Shown one piece after another: positions 24,054-35,506 of a stretch of DNA of 64,000 bases. The notes beneath the pieces were generated by a model. The model was not told the origin of the DNA. It searched no databases and was given only the letters and a program-made list of their open reading frames with translations. The stretch lies in contig BDIU01000167.1 of the NCBI GenBank assembly GCA_002118135.1, forward strand, positions 62,536 to 126,535, given 5' to 3'. Position 1 is the first letter of the stretch. Each line of letters starts with the position of its first letter. This stretch comes from Trebouxia sp. TZW2008 (taxonomy: Eukaryota > Chlorophyta > Trebouxiophyceae > Trebouxiales > Trebouxiaceae). The position numbers and the translations under genes are program-made.

Positions 24054-26017
24054 CCAACTGGCTTCAATGCTGCCTCAGGTGATCAGCAAGCCTCTTGCGT
24101 CCGTACTGACTTGACTACGCCTGAGTCACGAAGTCGCAACAGCTCCACAGGACAGGATTGTGCGTGTGACGGTCAGTACATATGCCTCCCTTGCGAAGAG
24201 GTGTCCACAATGTTGCCCCCAAACAATTCAAAACACAGCTGGAGTGACTGACCTGCGTTTCAAGCAACGCCACCTTCAGATCTGACGTTCAGCGCTGTCA
24301 ATGCCGAGAGTTCATGCGGGATTGATTGCCGTGAAGTCAAAATTACAGAGTGCTTCAGTTGTGTCAGGGAACAGCGCCTGCAGATGGCTCAGCTAAGCCA
24401 AATAAGCCTCTCCATCCATCTCTCACATCGATCATATTCTTTTGCTAATCATCAGCCAGCAGCACTTTCCTGCATTTGATATAGCAATCATTCGGACTCT
24501 CTTTGCATTTTGCTCAGTGGTCAAACAGCTGTTGCAGCCGCAGCCAGTGGGAACACATTGACCGATTCCTGCAGTAGCCATGACAAAATGTGCATATGTC
24601 AAGCTAGAGCTGATGATGCACGTTGTGATGGCAAGCACTGTTGCAATGCGCTATACCTTGCACAGCAAGAACATATCCCTATCAGATTTCTGGCTCTCAC
24701 TGCCTTGCTCTGCTTCAAGCAAGGATGAGTATGGTCCCTGCATCCTGCGTGCTGTGTGTGCACAAGTACGACTGCTTTTCTCTGAAGATACGGCACCGGC
24801 ACTGACAAGAATGTTGTTTTTGTCGCCAAGCTTGCTACATGCTTGCGGAATTGCTCTTGCAGGTATGTGTGCAATGCTACTAGCCTTGTGAGATATAGTC
24901 AGTCTCTTCAGCAGTGCTGGGCATGCTCATGTGCATGCAAGTTTATATAGCTGCATCCAGCAATCATGCAGATAGCAACTTCTGCCGCTCAGCTGTTGGC
25001 AATGCTTTTTGCAAGTGGAGAAGTACATAGCAGCCAGTGCATGTCATTGAGCATAATGATGTCTTAGTCTGCCCTTTGTTGCAGGCATCAGTTTGGGTGG
25101 ATACTTTCCATGGGTTTGGTTCCTGCCTATAGAAATGCCATGACTCTGCTGGCTGTCTGGTCCAGGTTCCTGGCGCTGGTTCACCGTTACAATTGTCTGT
25201 TTTTGGTACTGGTGCTGCTTCATAGCAATAAACGAAGACACTAATCATCTATGCCCATTGCGCAAGCAAGGCACAGCAGCATGGCGTGCTGCCTTCAGAT
25301 TCAAAACAGGACCCTTGCCATTGACCTGGATACTCACACAGTCTGAGAGGCCCATCGCTTGTGAAATGTACTGGCATCCTGACCTGGCCAGTAGGGCATT
25401 TGTCCTGGGCAGTGGGGTATATGTTTTCCAAACCTGGTCTGAGACATGCGACAGGCGGCTGTTTGGTCTCTTACTGCGGTTAGGACAATGGTCGGGACGG
25501 GCTGCTCTTCGACTATGTCTGGAATGTATTGTGAACCCTTGGAAGAAAACACTTCAGCTGCTCGCGCGTGGGCTTTCCCCTGCGTGGTTGATCATCAGAC
25601 AAGGTGCCAGGTTCTGCAACTTTGTAATCTTTCTCATATGGCGGGTATTCAACTTAGCTTCCTGTATATATCAGGCTTTGGGTCATGTCATGCAAGTTTG
25701 CACAAAGTGTTTCAGTGTGATTTGGGGCTTTCTTTAAGCGTTAATATTACCGCAAACGTTTGCCCAGTCATTGCATTTTGGCATGGTATAGCAGGCTGGT
25801 CACAATCTTGATGTATGTCGCTTTGGTGTGAGCAAGTTCAGAGGGGTGCTTGCTTTTGTGAAGGGAGTTTGGCAAAGCAAGTGTTACATGGTGTGTAAAC
25901 GAGTCTGACTGCTCTTGCATTTGCAGAGCATGCAACTCATGACAGCATCAGAACAAACAATTCTATTTGCAAACAAAGAGAAAGTCAACACCGCGATATC
26001 TGTGGATTGTTGACAAC

Positions 26018-26127
26018 CAAGATGATACACCAAGCTTCTTGACTTGTGCCCTGAAGCTCATCCAGTCAACGGGGATTTCTGCTAAGAAATCAAGTGTGGA
26101 CACATGAGCAAATTCAGATTTCTTGTT
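26018..26127 (+). repeat. Direct repeat, copy B (~110 bp)
   Basis: Partner of the copy at 23942. One stem base is changed (CCAGTCAA). It ends about 500 bp before the start codon of the RTA1-like gene. Copies A and B could be solo ends of an old insertion, duplicated regulatory DNA, or copies of a small RNA. Confidence 0.8.
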
Positions 26128-26629
26128 AACAGGAAAAAGGATGTTGGCCAGCAGAGGGCGTTACAAACTACCGCTCAAAGGGCGTCAGGCGCGTTGACAG
26201 TGATTGCATCGCGAGAACCTTGTCGCGCAAGTGCGATCAGCTGTGGAGCGGTCTCTTTGCGGTCCCCTGAAACGTTCCTCCGACAGCCTAGAGCGTTTGC
26301 ACAAACCACTTACACAACTCCAGGCAAGGCGCCCTGGATTCGACAAGTCGCACGGGCTGTAATACATCATAGCTTGAACACATCCTTGGATGTTCGTTCA
26401 GCTGACGCGTGCATGTTGACTGCAGAACCTTGAGTGTTTCGACCTATGCGCTTGCTTTCATGCAAGTTGAACTCGTGTCGTCGCTCTCTCTCACAGTGCA
26501 ATCGGGTTGACGCTGTCAACTTGGACTCGCGACGTTAGCAGCTGCAAGGTTCATTTCCAGTTTCGAGGGGAACCCCGTACAAGGTAAGCCAAGTAAGCCC
26601 ATGCTGCTGCGCAGTGTTCAGATGTCTGT

Positions 26630-28289
26630 ATGGCTTGCGGCCCGTCGCCAGAAGAACAGGACAACGTGTCTACAGGTCAAATGTCAGTGGATTTCACAGG
26701 AGGCTACGCCGGCCTCCAAGCCGAGATTTATGAATGGTTTCACCAAATTCCCAAGGAGGCACCCGCTATTTTCGCCGTTGCTGCCTTTGCTACACTGGGA
26801 GTTGCCAATTTGGCAATCACCATCAGAACAAGAGCATGGTTCATGCTGACCATTGCTTTCACAGCTGGACTGGAGGTCGGCGGATACATCTGCAGAATCA
26901 TCATGTTGCACCAGCCAGGCTACAATTGCTATGTTGCAATGCAAGCGCTGCTGATAATCAGCCCTATCTTTTTGGCACTGGTTGATTACAGGCAAGACCA
27001 AACACATACACCTTTGTCTGCTTCACATCTGTACTGCACTGCTGCATCCCCAGGCAAGACCAGAATGCACATGCTCTTGTTTGCTTGACAGCTTCTTGGC
27101 ACTTGTGCATTTCAGGCAAGTCTCAAGTGTGTACACTCTTGTCTGCTTGAAGACGACCGAAGCTTGACAGCTGTTGACCTAAAGGCAGTGACTTGGCTGC
27201 GACTTTGCAGCAATTTGCATGGCAAATGAATGCTGTCTGGATTATAAACTGGCATTATTTTGTTGACCTCAGATGTAGTGTCATTGTGCTTCTACATATG
27301 TGATTTGCATTTGACCACATATGCTGCCCATCATGACTACACCATTTGCCTGAGTCTCAAATCACAGTCTATCTGTGCGTCCAGTTGTTCAGTGTCATGC
27401 AATGAGCGTGCATGTGTCATGTGCATGGTGTCAGACTGCAAGTGACACGTCGCACCTTGTGTCTTTTGGCTGATGGTTGCCTGATGCCAATCATTCATTC
27501 ATTCATTGTAAATGTGGGCTAGGCAGGCTCAGCAGGCCCATCCAGGTACGTACAGAAGCAATCAACTGTCTCCAATCAGTTTGATCATGTGTTAATCTAA
27601 ACCATTCATATTGGACATGGAGGGCGGTGAGGTCCTTGTACATCAATCATCGCGTGACACAATAAGAACTTCTGGTGCAACACAGTGCAACTGGGAAGCT
27701 GATGAAGATTGCGAACGGAGGAGGCAATTTGAGGCCTGCATTGGTCGCCAGAGGTTTCTTTGCAAGCGACATTTTGTGTTTGGCAATACAAGGCGCTGGG
27801 GCAGGCCTCTCCTCAAATCAAGATGCCCAGTCTCAGAACAGTGCAAAAGTGCTTCTGATTATTGGTTTGGCGCTGCAGCTGATGTTCTTCACCTGTTTCA
27901 CAAGCATCACCTTGTACCTGAACTTGAAGCCAAAGTACGGTTTGAGGAACATCAAGCAGTACAGGCCGGTCTTCTTCTGCTTGTACGGCACCATCACATT
28001 GATGTACATCCGGTCTATTTTCAGGGTGGTCGAGTTTTCTGGTGGCTGGTTTGGCTATGTTGCCACGCATGAGTCGTATTTCTACTGTTTTGACTTCCTC
28101 ATGATATTTTTCTGCTTTGTTGTGTTCACAGTGTTTCATTTTGGCATTCATCTGAAGAAGGCTGCCATTGCCACAGAACTGTCAATGAGTGCGTCTCAGA
28201 CCCAGCAGGCAACCACTGCAAACCCAGCTTTCACAACAGATAAGGAGGCTGCAACGCCTGCAGTTGCTATCCAGGCACAGGCTGCTTAG
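26630..28289 (+). CDS. RTA1-family seven-TM protein (lipid-translocating exporter-like)
   Basis: RTA1/LTE proteins are 7-TM membrane proteins, best known from fungi, linked to lipid movement and stress or drug tolerance. Two exons, 26630-26991 and 27686-28289, sum to 966 nt (321 residues). The frame closes only if the intron starts with GC (AG|GCAAGA) and joins as VDYSATGKLM. Features: a 50-residue N-terminal part, hydrophobic segments at AIFAVAAFATLGVANLAI, FMLTIAFTAGLEVGGYI and ALLIISPIFLAL, the conserved loop DILCLAIQGAGAGL, then RSIFRVVEFSGGWFGYVA with HESYFYCFD, the family's most diagnostic block, and a Thr/Ala/Gln-rich cytosolic tail. The start ATG at 26630 is the first in frame. Family is confident; substrate is unknown. 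Confidence 0.87.
26970..27160 (+). repeat. 62-bp tandem array of a GC splice donor
   Basis: The exon end plus GC donor of the RTA1-like gene is repeated: AG|GCAAG occurs with intron positions starting at 26992, 27054 and 27116, exactly 62 bp apart. The upstream exon word TTGGCACTGGTTGATTACAG recurs in diverged form before the third donor, and TTTGTCTGCTT follows each. Only the first donor is in frame with exon 2. Confidence 0.85.
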
Positions 28290-28945
28290 GCATGATCGTT
28301 TGCTATTCTGGCAGCAATTTTGAGTGTGACCAGAGCACAGTGATCTAGCAGCTGAGGCTGTGTGAGGACTGAGCACCGCGCTGTCTAGCTAGCAATTTCA
28401 TCTCAGACGTGTGTTGTAACACAATAGTCAAGCAGCATTCTCGGACCTTCAAAACTACAAAGATAAACAGTGAACTATCTACTGCAGACTGAATCTGCAG
28501 TTTGAATGCTTGTGATGTGCTTGTTGTTGACACGTATGGCTACTCAGTGACTGACTCGCAGTGCCAATACTGCACAAACAATCATTTGCTACAGGATCAT
28601 GTGTCCAACTCATGTCCAAGGCTTGATATGTCAAGCTGCATGAACGATGATGCATAGGAACGCTGCCTTACATGTCACAGTCAGTGTGATTGACTGCTTC
28701 CCAGAAAATCTTACGTTGGTCTCGCATTGACTTCTCTCACAGCATAATTGTTGTCAAAATTCAATCACTACACTGCAGTGCCTGCAATGGCGCATTCAAA
28801 TAGCTAGCCACAAGCTCAAAGCCTAAACTAACAAAGCGGTAAGTCAATCCTCTTTCAAAAAGTACACCACTCAAGCTCAGAATGCGCTGCTCCTCAAAGT
28901 CAAAAGTGGTAGCGCACTGTCAAAAATGGAATCTGCCAAAATGTT

Positions 28946-30103
28946 TTAAGCCTCTGAACAGTACAGCCGAGCAAAGCGCACAAACGTCAACATGTTGTGG
29001 GGAGCATACGCATGAAACAGAGGCAGCATCTTGCCATTGGCTTCGCATGCTGCCATCACTAGCCTTTCTTCTTGCTCATCTGAAATGGTCTCAAACAAGC
29101 TGGGCAATTGGAGCTTTTCACCCCAAGACTCAGCACTAACATTCGTACTTTCACACAGGCAACGCAGAACACGTTTATCATCCCAGTGCAACGGGTCATT
29201 CGAATCATTGTCATTTGACTGACTTTTTGGTTGATCCTTGTTCTGTCGGGGATTTGAACTGGGGTCCCCAGACTGACGTTTTGACTGATCCTTTTTCTGT
29301 AGGGCACCAGCAACTTCATCATCTCTAGACTCAAAAGGCTCACTGTGTACATCCCAAGACTGAGGTGATGATTTGTTGTTGTTGCTGCTGGGGTTGCGCT
29401 GGTGATTTGACTCTCCCCGTTCAGCTTCTTGCCCAGTGTCAATTGAGCTGCTTGACGCCTGCTGATCGTGAGCATGGTGACGCTGCCGCTGATCTTGAAC
29501 AGCATCTTCTGCTTGATGTGTTGACGGAATGCTATTTGACGCCTGCTGATGGGGAGCATTTTGGTGCTGATCGTGATTGTGATCAGCACCTGTTGCATGC
29601 TGTGTCGACCTGCTGCCCTGGGGTTTGCTGGTCTGTTGGTCTGACTTCTGCCTGCTGACCACAGTGCTAGCTGGCTGCTGTACGTTGGGGTGCGGCTGCT
29701 GACCACGTTGCTGCTGCTGGGGCCGTGCAGCGGTGTCTTTCCCATGTTCAAAGGATAGCTCTTCATTCTGCCTGGCAGGCTGCGCACTGCCATCGCCATT
29801 GCTAGTATGTCTGTTTGCATGTGCATGGTGAGTGCTGGCATGTGCATCAGCTGACTGCTGTGTGCCATTGCTGCTTTGCACGGCACCATTGTCAAAATGA
29901 CCCGTGCTGCTGCTACGGTTGCTGCTGCTATCGCTACTGGTGCTGCCAGTGCTGCTGCTCCTGCTGCTGTTGAGCTGGGCGACGGCTCTGTCAGCAGGTG
30001 ACAGCTGGCGCCTGCTGGCTGCAGCCACACCCGAGATGGCCTTCAGCATCACAGCTATTACCTGCACAATGCAAATTACGTCAGCACGCGAATTAGCTTT
30101 CAT
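28946..30103 (-). CDS. Ser/Gln/His/Asn-rich protein with conserved-looking C-terminal domain
   Basis: One long exon gives about 385 residues from the ATG at 30103, or about 367 from 30049 if the acceptor at 30061 is used. A short hydrophobic N-terminus (ICIVQVIAVMLKAISGVAAA) could be a signal. It is followed by some 250 residues of low complexity (SSSTGSTSSDSSSN, QQQQRGQQ, HHAHANRH). The last 90 residues have normal composition and look folded (LHWDDKRVLRCLCES, SLFETISDEQEERLVMAACE). I do not recognise the family. A 323-residue open frame on another minus-strand frame of the same DNA is a composition artefact. Confidence 0.6.
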   Translation of the reverse strand: MKANSRADVICIVQVIAVMLKAISGVAAASRRQLSPADRAVAQLNSSRSSSTGSTSSDSSSNRSSSTGHFDNGAVQSSNGTQQSADAHASTHHAHANRHTSNGDGSAQPARQNEELSFEHGKDTAARPQQQQRGQQPHPNVQQPASTVVSRQKSDQQTSKPQGSRSTQHATGADHNHDQHQNAPHQQASNSIPSTHQAEDAVQDQRQRHHAHDQQASSSSIDTGQEAERGESNHQRNPSSNNNKSSPQSWDVHSEPFESRDDEVAGALQKKDQSKRQSGDPSSNPRQNKDQPKSQSNDNDSNDPLHWDDKRVLRCLCESTNVSAESWGEKLQLPSLFETISDEQEERLVMAACEANGKMLPLFHAYAPHNMLTFVRFARLYCSEA

Positions 30104-30377
30104 CACTTGCGCAATGCATTGCTATCTCATCAGCATTGGAGCGGAATGGCGCAAACACAAACATACTTCACTAGCTCAATATGTTGACTGCTTCCGTCTG
30201 CAAAATGGTCTTGTGAGGCAGCCGCCAGACTTTGTAGGCGTGAGGTCCTAGATGCAAGGTTCTAAAGCCCAAAGCTTTGACAATTTGTCTGTCAGCATGA
30301 TGCATGAGGATAGTTGAGCTGCAGCCTGAGACTTGAGCAATGGAACAATGACTGATTGACAGTCATGTGCATCATGG

Positions 30378-30589
30378 TCAGGCCTCTACAGGGCCTCTGG
30401 AGATTGGGGGTTTGCCCACACTGAGTGTGCAGGTTTGCAGGGGTTGCAAACCTGCTAGGGCAGGTTGTGTGGGCTACACTAGTGATAAACTGATATTGAG
30501 GCAAATTTGTGTGGGGTGCCCGTGCACGGCCGAAGGTCGTGTTTTGGGTGCTCCCGCCCCCAGGGGAGGCGGGGGGTGTAGAGGCCTGA
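30378..30589. mobile_element. 212-bp MITE with 13-bp TIRs and 6-bp target duplication
   Basis: Perfect terminal inverted repeats TCAGGCCTCTACA (30378-30390) and TGTAGAGGCCTGA (30577-30589) are flanked on both sides by TCATGG (30372-30377 and 30590-30595). The interior is GC-rich and has further short palindromes. No coding capacity. A non-autonomous DNA transposon of unassigned superfamily. Confidence 0.85.
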
Positions 30590-31233
30590 TCATGGTGTAC
30601 CAGCATCATCAGAGGAGCCAGTCAGGTGAGTGTCTGTGTCATCAATGCAAGCTGACACTGTCATTGCTGCCGTGCTTCAGACACAAGCTGAACACAGGCA
30701 CAACACCTTGCATGTGTGTGACGAATGTCACGCCAGCAGCAAAGGTGTGCTTCAAAAATACAGATTGCCAGACAAAGGCATGCAGGAGTTGTGAACATTC
30801 CAGACCTGGTCTGTTGTAAGGCCATCAAGAGGGTGTTGACTGGCATTGTCAGCAGCCTGGGCTGCCTGGCTGCAGGTCGGCAGCTTATGGGGTCCAGAAG
30901 GGGGGTGCTTCGACCATACCTGCAATTCAAGTGAATCCCTATTCCTGTAGAGTAGTGGTGTACGCCGCGCGTTGTCACAGGCAAAAGTACACTCACAGAA
31001 CTCACATTTTACATGATCTGCAAGACGCCTACATACAGGATGTTACAGGTGATTCAGGTCAGAAGTAGCTGAGGATGCAAGGTGTTCAGCCACTTTGCAC
31101 CATGCAATGTAGAACAAGCAGGCGGCCTCACCACAAAGGCTGGATCTGGCAGCATCTTGAAAGTGGCAGCTGTGCGCATAGGCTCAAAGAAGTATGGCGT
31201 TGTGGTAGTCACCCAGTGTGACACCTGCCGTAC

Positions 31234-34200
31234 CTGCAGACCACAACAAGCGACTCTGAGCAGTTTCTTATCCCACGCAAACAGTGCAAGCTTGAATGTG
31301 GGGTTGTAGTGGTCAGCCAATGCAACACCTGCCTTGCTTGTTGACAAGTTTGATGCACCCTGGGCAGTGAGGTATTGCATTTCATGCAGGCACAAACTTC
31401 CCTTCTCCAGACAACAAGACAGCCACTATAGACCAGCAATAGAAGCACACCTCTCTGCAAATGCTTAGGCCATTATATGATCTTTAGCAATGGCAGTGCA
31501 GACGCTGACTGGTGTGAAGCCTCTGAGCTTCATACGCACCAGGTGTGTTGACTATGCAACAAGCCCATGGAAATACCGATGCAGCCACTACACAGCAGCA
31601 ACAGCCATGCAAATGCCAACGCAGGCCTCCAGGGCAGCACACCTTTCCTTTAATTGCTCACCTCTCTGTAGTTGCTCAGACCGTACTCTTTGGCAATGGC
31701 AATGCGGATGCCGTCTGGCGTGAGGGCTCTGAGCTTCATGGAAACCAGATCGCCTGTGGGTCCAGAGGGGCTTTCAGACACATCCCACTCCACCACCCTC
31801 ATGCCTCGCCCAATGATGTACCCTGCATGCAAGCAGCTCTCACATCAACATCTGGTGCAGCACTTTTATCAGCTCAAGGTAGGCTTGCACAGGTTGGTGT
31901 GCTCTAGCTATACAGACACAAGGCCTATGGGGCCCGGAGGGCTTTCAGACACATCCGCACCCCTTGCCCGATGTCGTACCCTGCATGTTAGCGCTGCGCG
32001 CATCAACATCTGGTGCAGGTCTAGGCTGGACATCAATTTCATCCATTGGGTTTATGCATTGGAGAGGTTCTGACCTTATTCCAGTCCACCACCCTCATGC
32101 CCCGCCCAATGATGTACCCTGCATGAGGGCACCTATCATGTTCAGGTCTAGAAGCTAAAAAAAACACGCCTTTGCAGCTTCTCCAGCTCTGCATTACTGC
32201 ACTTGAAGATCTGACAGGCTGATACACACAACATGCTGTGATCTGTAGTGTGACCTTGAGCCAGGTACAACATAAGCGGATGTATGGCAGCAGCGTTTTG
32301 GCTTGCAAGACAGCTCACAAAGCTCCAGATAGTTCAGCTGATGCAAAGTCAACTGACACAGTGCTGTAGGCTTGACCAGTTGTGTATGAGAGCATTGCAC
32401 GCATCCTGTGATCAGATGCAGACCATGTTGAGGGAGGCAGGCTGGTGTGTCGCTTGCCTGGTGTGCGCAGCACGCTTGACATGATGGTTGGTCCTCCAAG
32501 TGTGCGGAAGACAACAGCGCCAAGGCTGGCAACCAGCTGCCACTTGCCAAAGGTCAGAGCACTCACTCCAAAGATGCTGCCTGCAACCCAAAATCTAATG
32601 TAGGCAATAAGCGCTGCTGCAGCTGCACAGCTGTTTGAGCTTTAATGTGGCCGCTCAGTACAACTCATATATTGTGACACACAAAATTGGTAGTGCCTTG
32701 TATATTGAGTTGTGTGCACGCCAAAGTGGTACTGCTTGCAGCATTACCAACTCTTGAAGCTTGAAGCTTGATGTCAGTATTGATGTTGACCTTGTTGCAT
32801 GTGCATGTCTGCACAGTGCTGCTCAGCACAGACAGGCGGGTGCTGGTGAAGCAGGCTGCAGCAGCAGTAGCATAACACGCTGCAGATCTGTTTGCAACAC
32901 AGATAAATGACATGACAATACTGCAAACAGATAAAACATATATGCTGGCAAGCTTGTTTATGTTTCAACGTACAGCTGTAGTCTGTTACGATAGTAGAAC
33001 TGCATATCAATTTCAGGAGCATTCCGCAAGTTGGCAGGATTCACCAACAACTGCATGACGCACTTTGGGAGGCAGGAAGACGTCTGCATCAGCATGCTCA
33101 GTCATGATGCAGAAGACTGCTGCAGAGAGTGTCATAAGCACAAAGCAGGTGCAGTTCGCAAGCAATGCCCATGTTGGCAAAGTTCACCAACAACTGCTTG
33201 CATGACAGTCAACAGGTGACAAGAAAGACGTCTGTGTCAGCATGCTCAATCATTGCAACTGTTTGCATGCACACAGGCGGCTCTATAACTGGGCTGTAGG
33301 CGCCTACCTCCCACCAGAGCTTGGTCCCTGAACTTCTTGCGCTTTTCTTTTTCCTTCCTCTCCTTCTCCTTGCGCTCCTTTTCCTTCCTTTCAGCTTCTG
33401 TACACAGCAGAGCATTTCTCAGCACGACATTTCAGACTGCAAATTGACCTCATTGGAACTTGCAGTAACAGGCACAGAGGACTGCCTTACTCAAACAGTA
33501 CTGCTTCACATCAAGGGGGATGGCTTCATTTGCTGCCTGTCAGGCAATTGTTTGCACAAATGCTATGGCTTTGTAATGGTGCACAAGTAGCACTGCACAG
33601 CAACATGCATGTAATGCCGGCAATCAATGTCTGCATGTACTGCATCACTGAAAATGTAGCGCATGTACTGCAATGCATGCACTGCAATGTAAAGCAGGCA
33701 CTGCAATGCAGGCACGGGCAATACCCTGTTTTTCACGCTCCCGCTGTTTATTTTGAGCCTCCTTTTCCTGTTCCTTCTGCTTCATTCGCTGCTGCCTATC
33801 TTTCCTGCTCTGCTCAGTCTTTGCACCCCTCTTCTGTTGAGTCTCATCAAACTTCTGTTGGCGGTCAGCCTTTGCCTTGTCCTGAGCCTTTTGCCTGTCA
33901 TCACTGCCTTTTGCTGACCCCTCGAAAGGCAGGTTCAAGCTGCCGTTGGCCTTATTGGCTTGCTCTGAGAAAGGCAGATTGATCGCTCCCTTCTGCTTGT
34001 TGCCATCATCCTACAAGCGCCAGGGTAATGGATTTTCTTTGTGAACGATACACATTTCGCGATGCCATGGTGGCGTTACAGTTGTATTGTTGCTTCTCAG
34101 CAGTTGATGCACAGGAAACAGGGAGCAGCAATGTGAATAACATGTGCACGCAGGCTAAGATAGGCAGCATGGGCAACAACTGCTTTGCAGGACAATGCAG

Positions 34201-34709
34201 CGTTTGCATGCAGCAAAGCAGCTGACACTTCTGCACACCTTGGCTCCTTGCCATGCGGCGCCAAGATCAAACTGAGGAAGTGAAAACTGCTTGTTGTTTG
34301 AGGGTGCTTGTGGCAGTGCCCCTTGCAGCTTTTGGTATGCAAGGTCTGGTAGATCAGCTTTGCCAGAGAGCTGAATTGTCAGCACGGCAGACAAGGTTGC
34401 AGTGCCAAGGATGGCAGCAAAACTCTGAGCTTTGGCCCAGCCGGAGTCAGCGCCTGGGGCTGGGTCTGGTACGGGCAGATTAGCATCGCCTGGGCTTTGC
34501 TCGTCCCAGGAGCCCGTGCTTTCCGAGTCTGGCTTATTTTCGTCACTGTGACGAGGATTTGCTACCCGTGGTGTCGATCTTTGAGGCTGTCTCCTCAAGT
34601 TGCAACGCAGTGCATGGTGCTGAGGAAGACCGGGGCAGCCTTGACGAAACGCTGCCTGTCCTTGTCTATGATGGACATACGCTGAGCATGGCACACTCGA
34701 TGTCAGCAT
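31234..34709 (-). CDS. Unidentified, probably plastid-targeted membrane protein with KE-rich coil
   Basis: In-phase exons: 34709-34239, 34010-33725, 33397-33308, 32580-32458, 31822-31662 and 31332-31234. The 3' end is unresolved. The ATG at 34709 starts a basic, Ser/Pro-rich leader that resembles a transit peptide. Then come an acidic stretch, a hydrophobic segment (FAAILGTATLSAVLTIQL), a repeated INLPF/LNLPF motif, a long charged coil (KDRQQRMKQKEQEKEAQ, then KEKERKEKERKEKEKRKK), a second hydrophobic stretch (WQLVASLGAVVFRTLGG) and a soluble part with GYIIGRGMRVVEWDV. The intron after 32458 begins with GC. I do not recognise the family; the layout suggests a thylakoid or envelope protein with a stromal coil. 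Several exons have tandem copies nearby. Confidence 0.55.
31470..32135 (-). repeat. Partial copies around exon GYIIGRGMRVVEW
   Basis: The exon 31822-31662 is flanked by partial copies. The acceptor side recurs at about 31985 (GYDIGQGV, frameshifted) and 32127 (GYIIGRGMRVVDWNK, with AG acceptor). The donor-side half recurs at 31545-31480. So one exon's two ends were duplicated outward on both sides. Confidence 0.78.
33018..33260. repeat. ~136-bp intronic direct repeat
   Basis: Two diverged copies with the shared words TTCACCAACAACTGC, GAAGACGTCTG and CAGCATGCTCA, starting near 33020 and 33155. They lie in an intron of the plastid-like gene, close to its exon 33397-33308. No coding match seen. 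Confidence 0.7.
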
Positions 34710-35506
34710 GTGTGTGTAGCTATGGAGCGCAGTGCTGCGATGAGCCAGTCTGTGTTGCGCAGCATGACTCAGCACGTCGCAACTGTTGCCGTCGAATGCA
34801 GAGCTGAAAAGTATCGGCGACTATCGGCAACGCGCTGCTTATGCCCAGGCCACCCAGGCCGAGATGTAACGCCTGCTGCATGCTCCTGAACCACATGCTC
34901 TGCTCTGTTGCTGCATGTTACCTCTTTGCGTATGCTCGACTGCCATGTACGTAGATGAAACTATACATTTGCAACACTGACAACTGACCATCTGCTATTA
35001 CTAAGCATTTGCAGTGTTGTGTCGTGATTATTCAAGCAGAGATGTCTGTGAGTGTGTGCAAAACCTTGCTGAAAGCCTCATCAAATGCCAGGTCTTGACT
35101 GCAGGCAGGTCTCTGTCAAGCTTCAAACCCTACACAAACTACAGTCATGCAGTATTTTCCATTATTATGATTGTGGGAGAGTTTAGTATCAGATTACGCA
35201 ACTGTACAACTGTATTGGGTAAATCTGGGTTTGTAGATCCGCAGTTTTGTCAATTCCTTTAGTTCTGGGCCAGAAAGCAAAGATATATCTCTCCAGTGGT
35301 ACAGTGGGCTCCGCTAGTCACGCACTTTCATAGATAGCGAGTTTGCATCGGCACACTGTCGTTGAACAGGTAATGCTCAATACTTGAATGCTCAGCAGAT
35401 TCTGAGGCGGCAACACCGAACCATACTTTACAGATGGCAGACTCTGAATTGTAAACATTCTGTAGGCAAGGCTGTAGTGCAAGAGGCTGCAAAGTCAAGT
35501 TCTGGA
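34710..35506. other. Spacer, upstream of plastid-like gene
   Basis: Contains the promoter of the minus-strand gene starting at 34709 and the 3' end of the next minus-strand gene. Nothing else recognised. Confidence 0.45.

Larger units (their letters stand above)
23605..26629. other. 3-kb spacer between AGPase and RTA1-like genes
   Basis: Both neighbours transcribe away from it, so it should hold two promoters. The two ends (23.6-24.0 and 26.1-26.6 kb) have more CpG and CGA-type words than the middle, as seen at other promoters in this window. A diverged 110-bp direct repeat flanks its middle. I find no gene with a convincing start and family in it. Confidence 0.5.

Noticed and set aside
25258..25737. 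159-codon hydrophobic open frame in the AGPase/RTA1 spacer
   Set aside because: It has no ATG at its start (first in-frame ATG is about 40 codons in), no family match and no splice context. Could be real, but unsupported.
29245..29265. tRNA-like B-box word (GGGATTTGAAC) on the minus strand
   Set aside because: No matching A box or cloverleaf stems around it, and it lies inside the low-complexity coding exon.
29059..30030. 323-codon frame on the minus strand, overlapping the low-complexity protein
   Set aside because: Open because of triplet-repeat composition. The alternative frame has the balanced C-terminal domain and a longer span.
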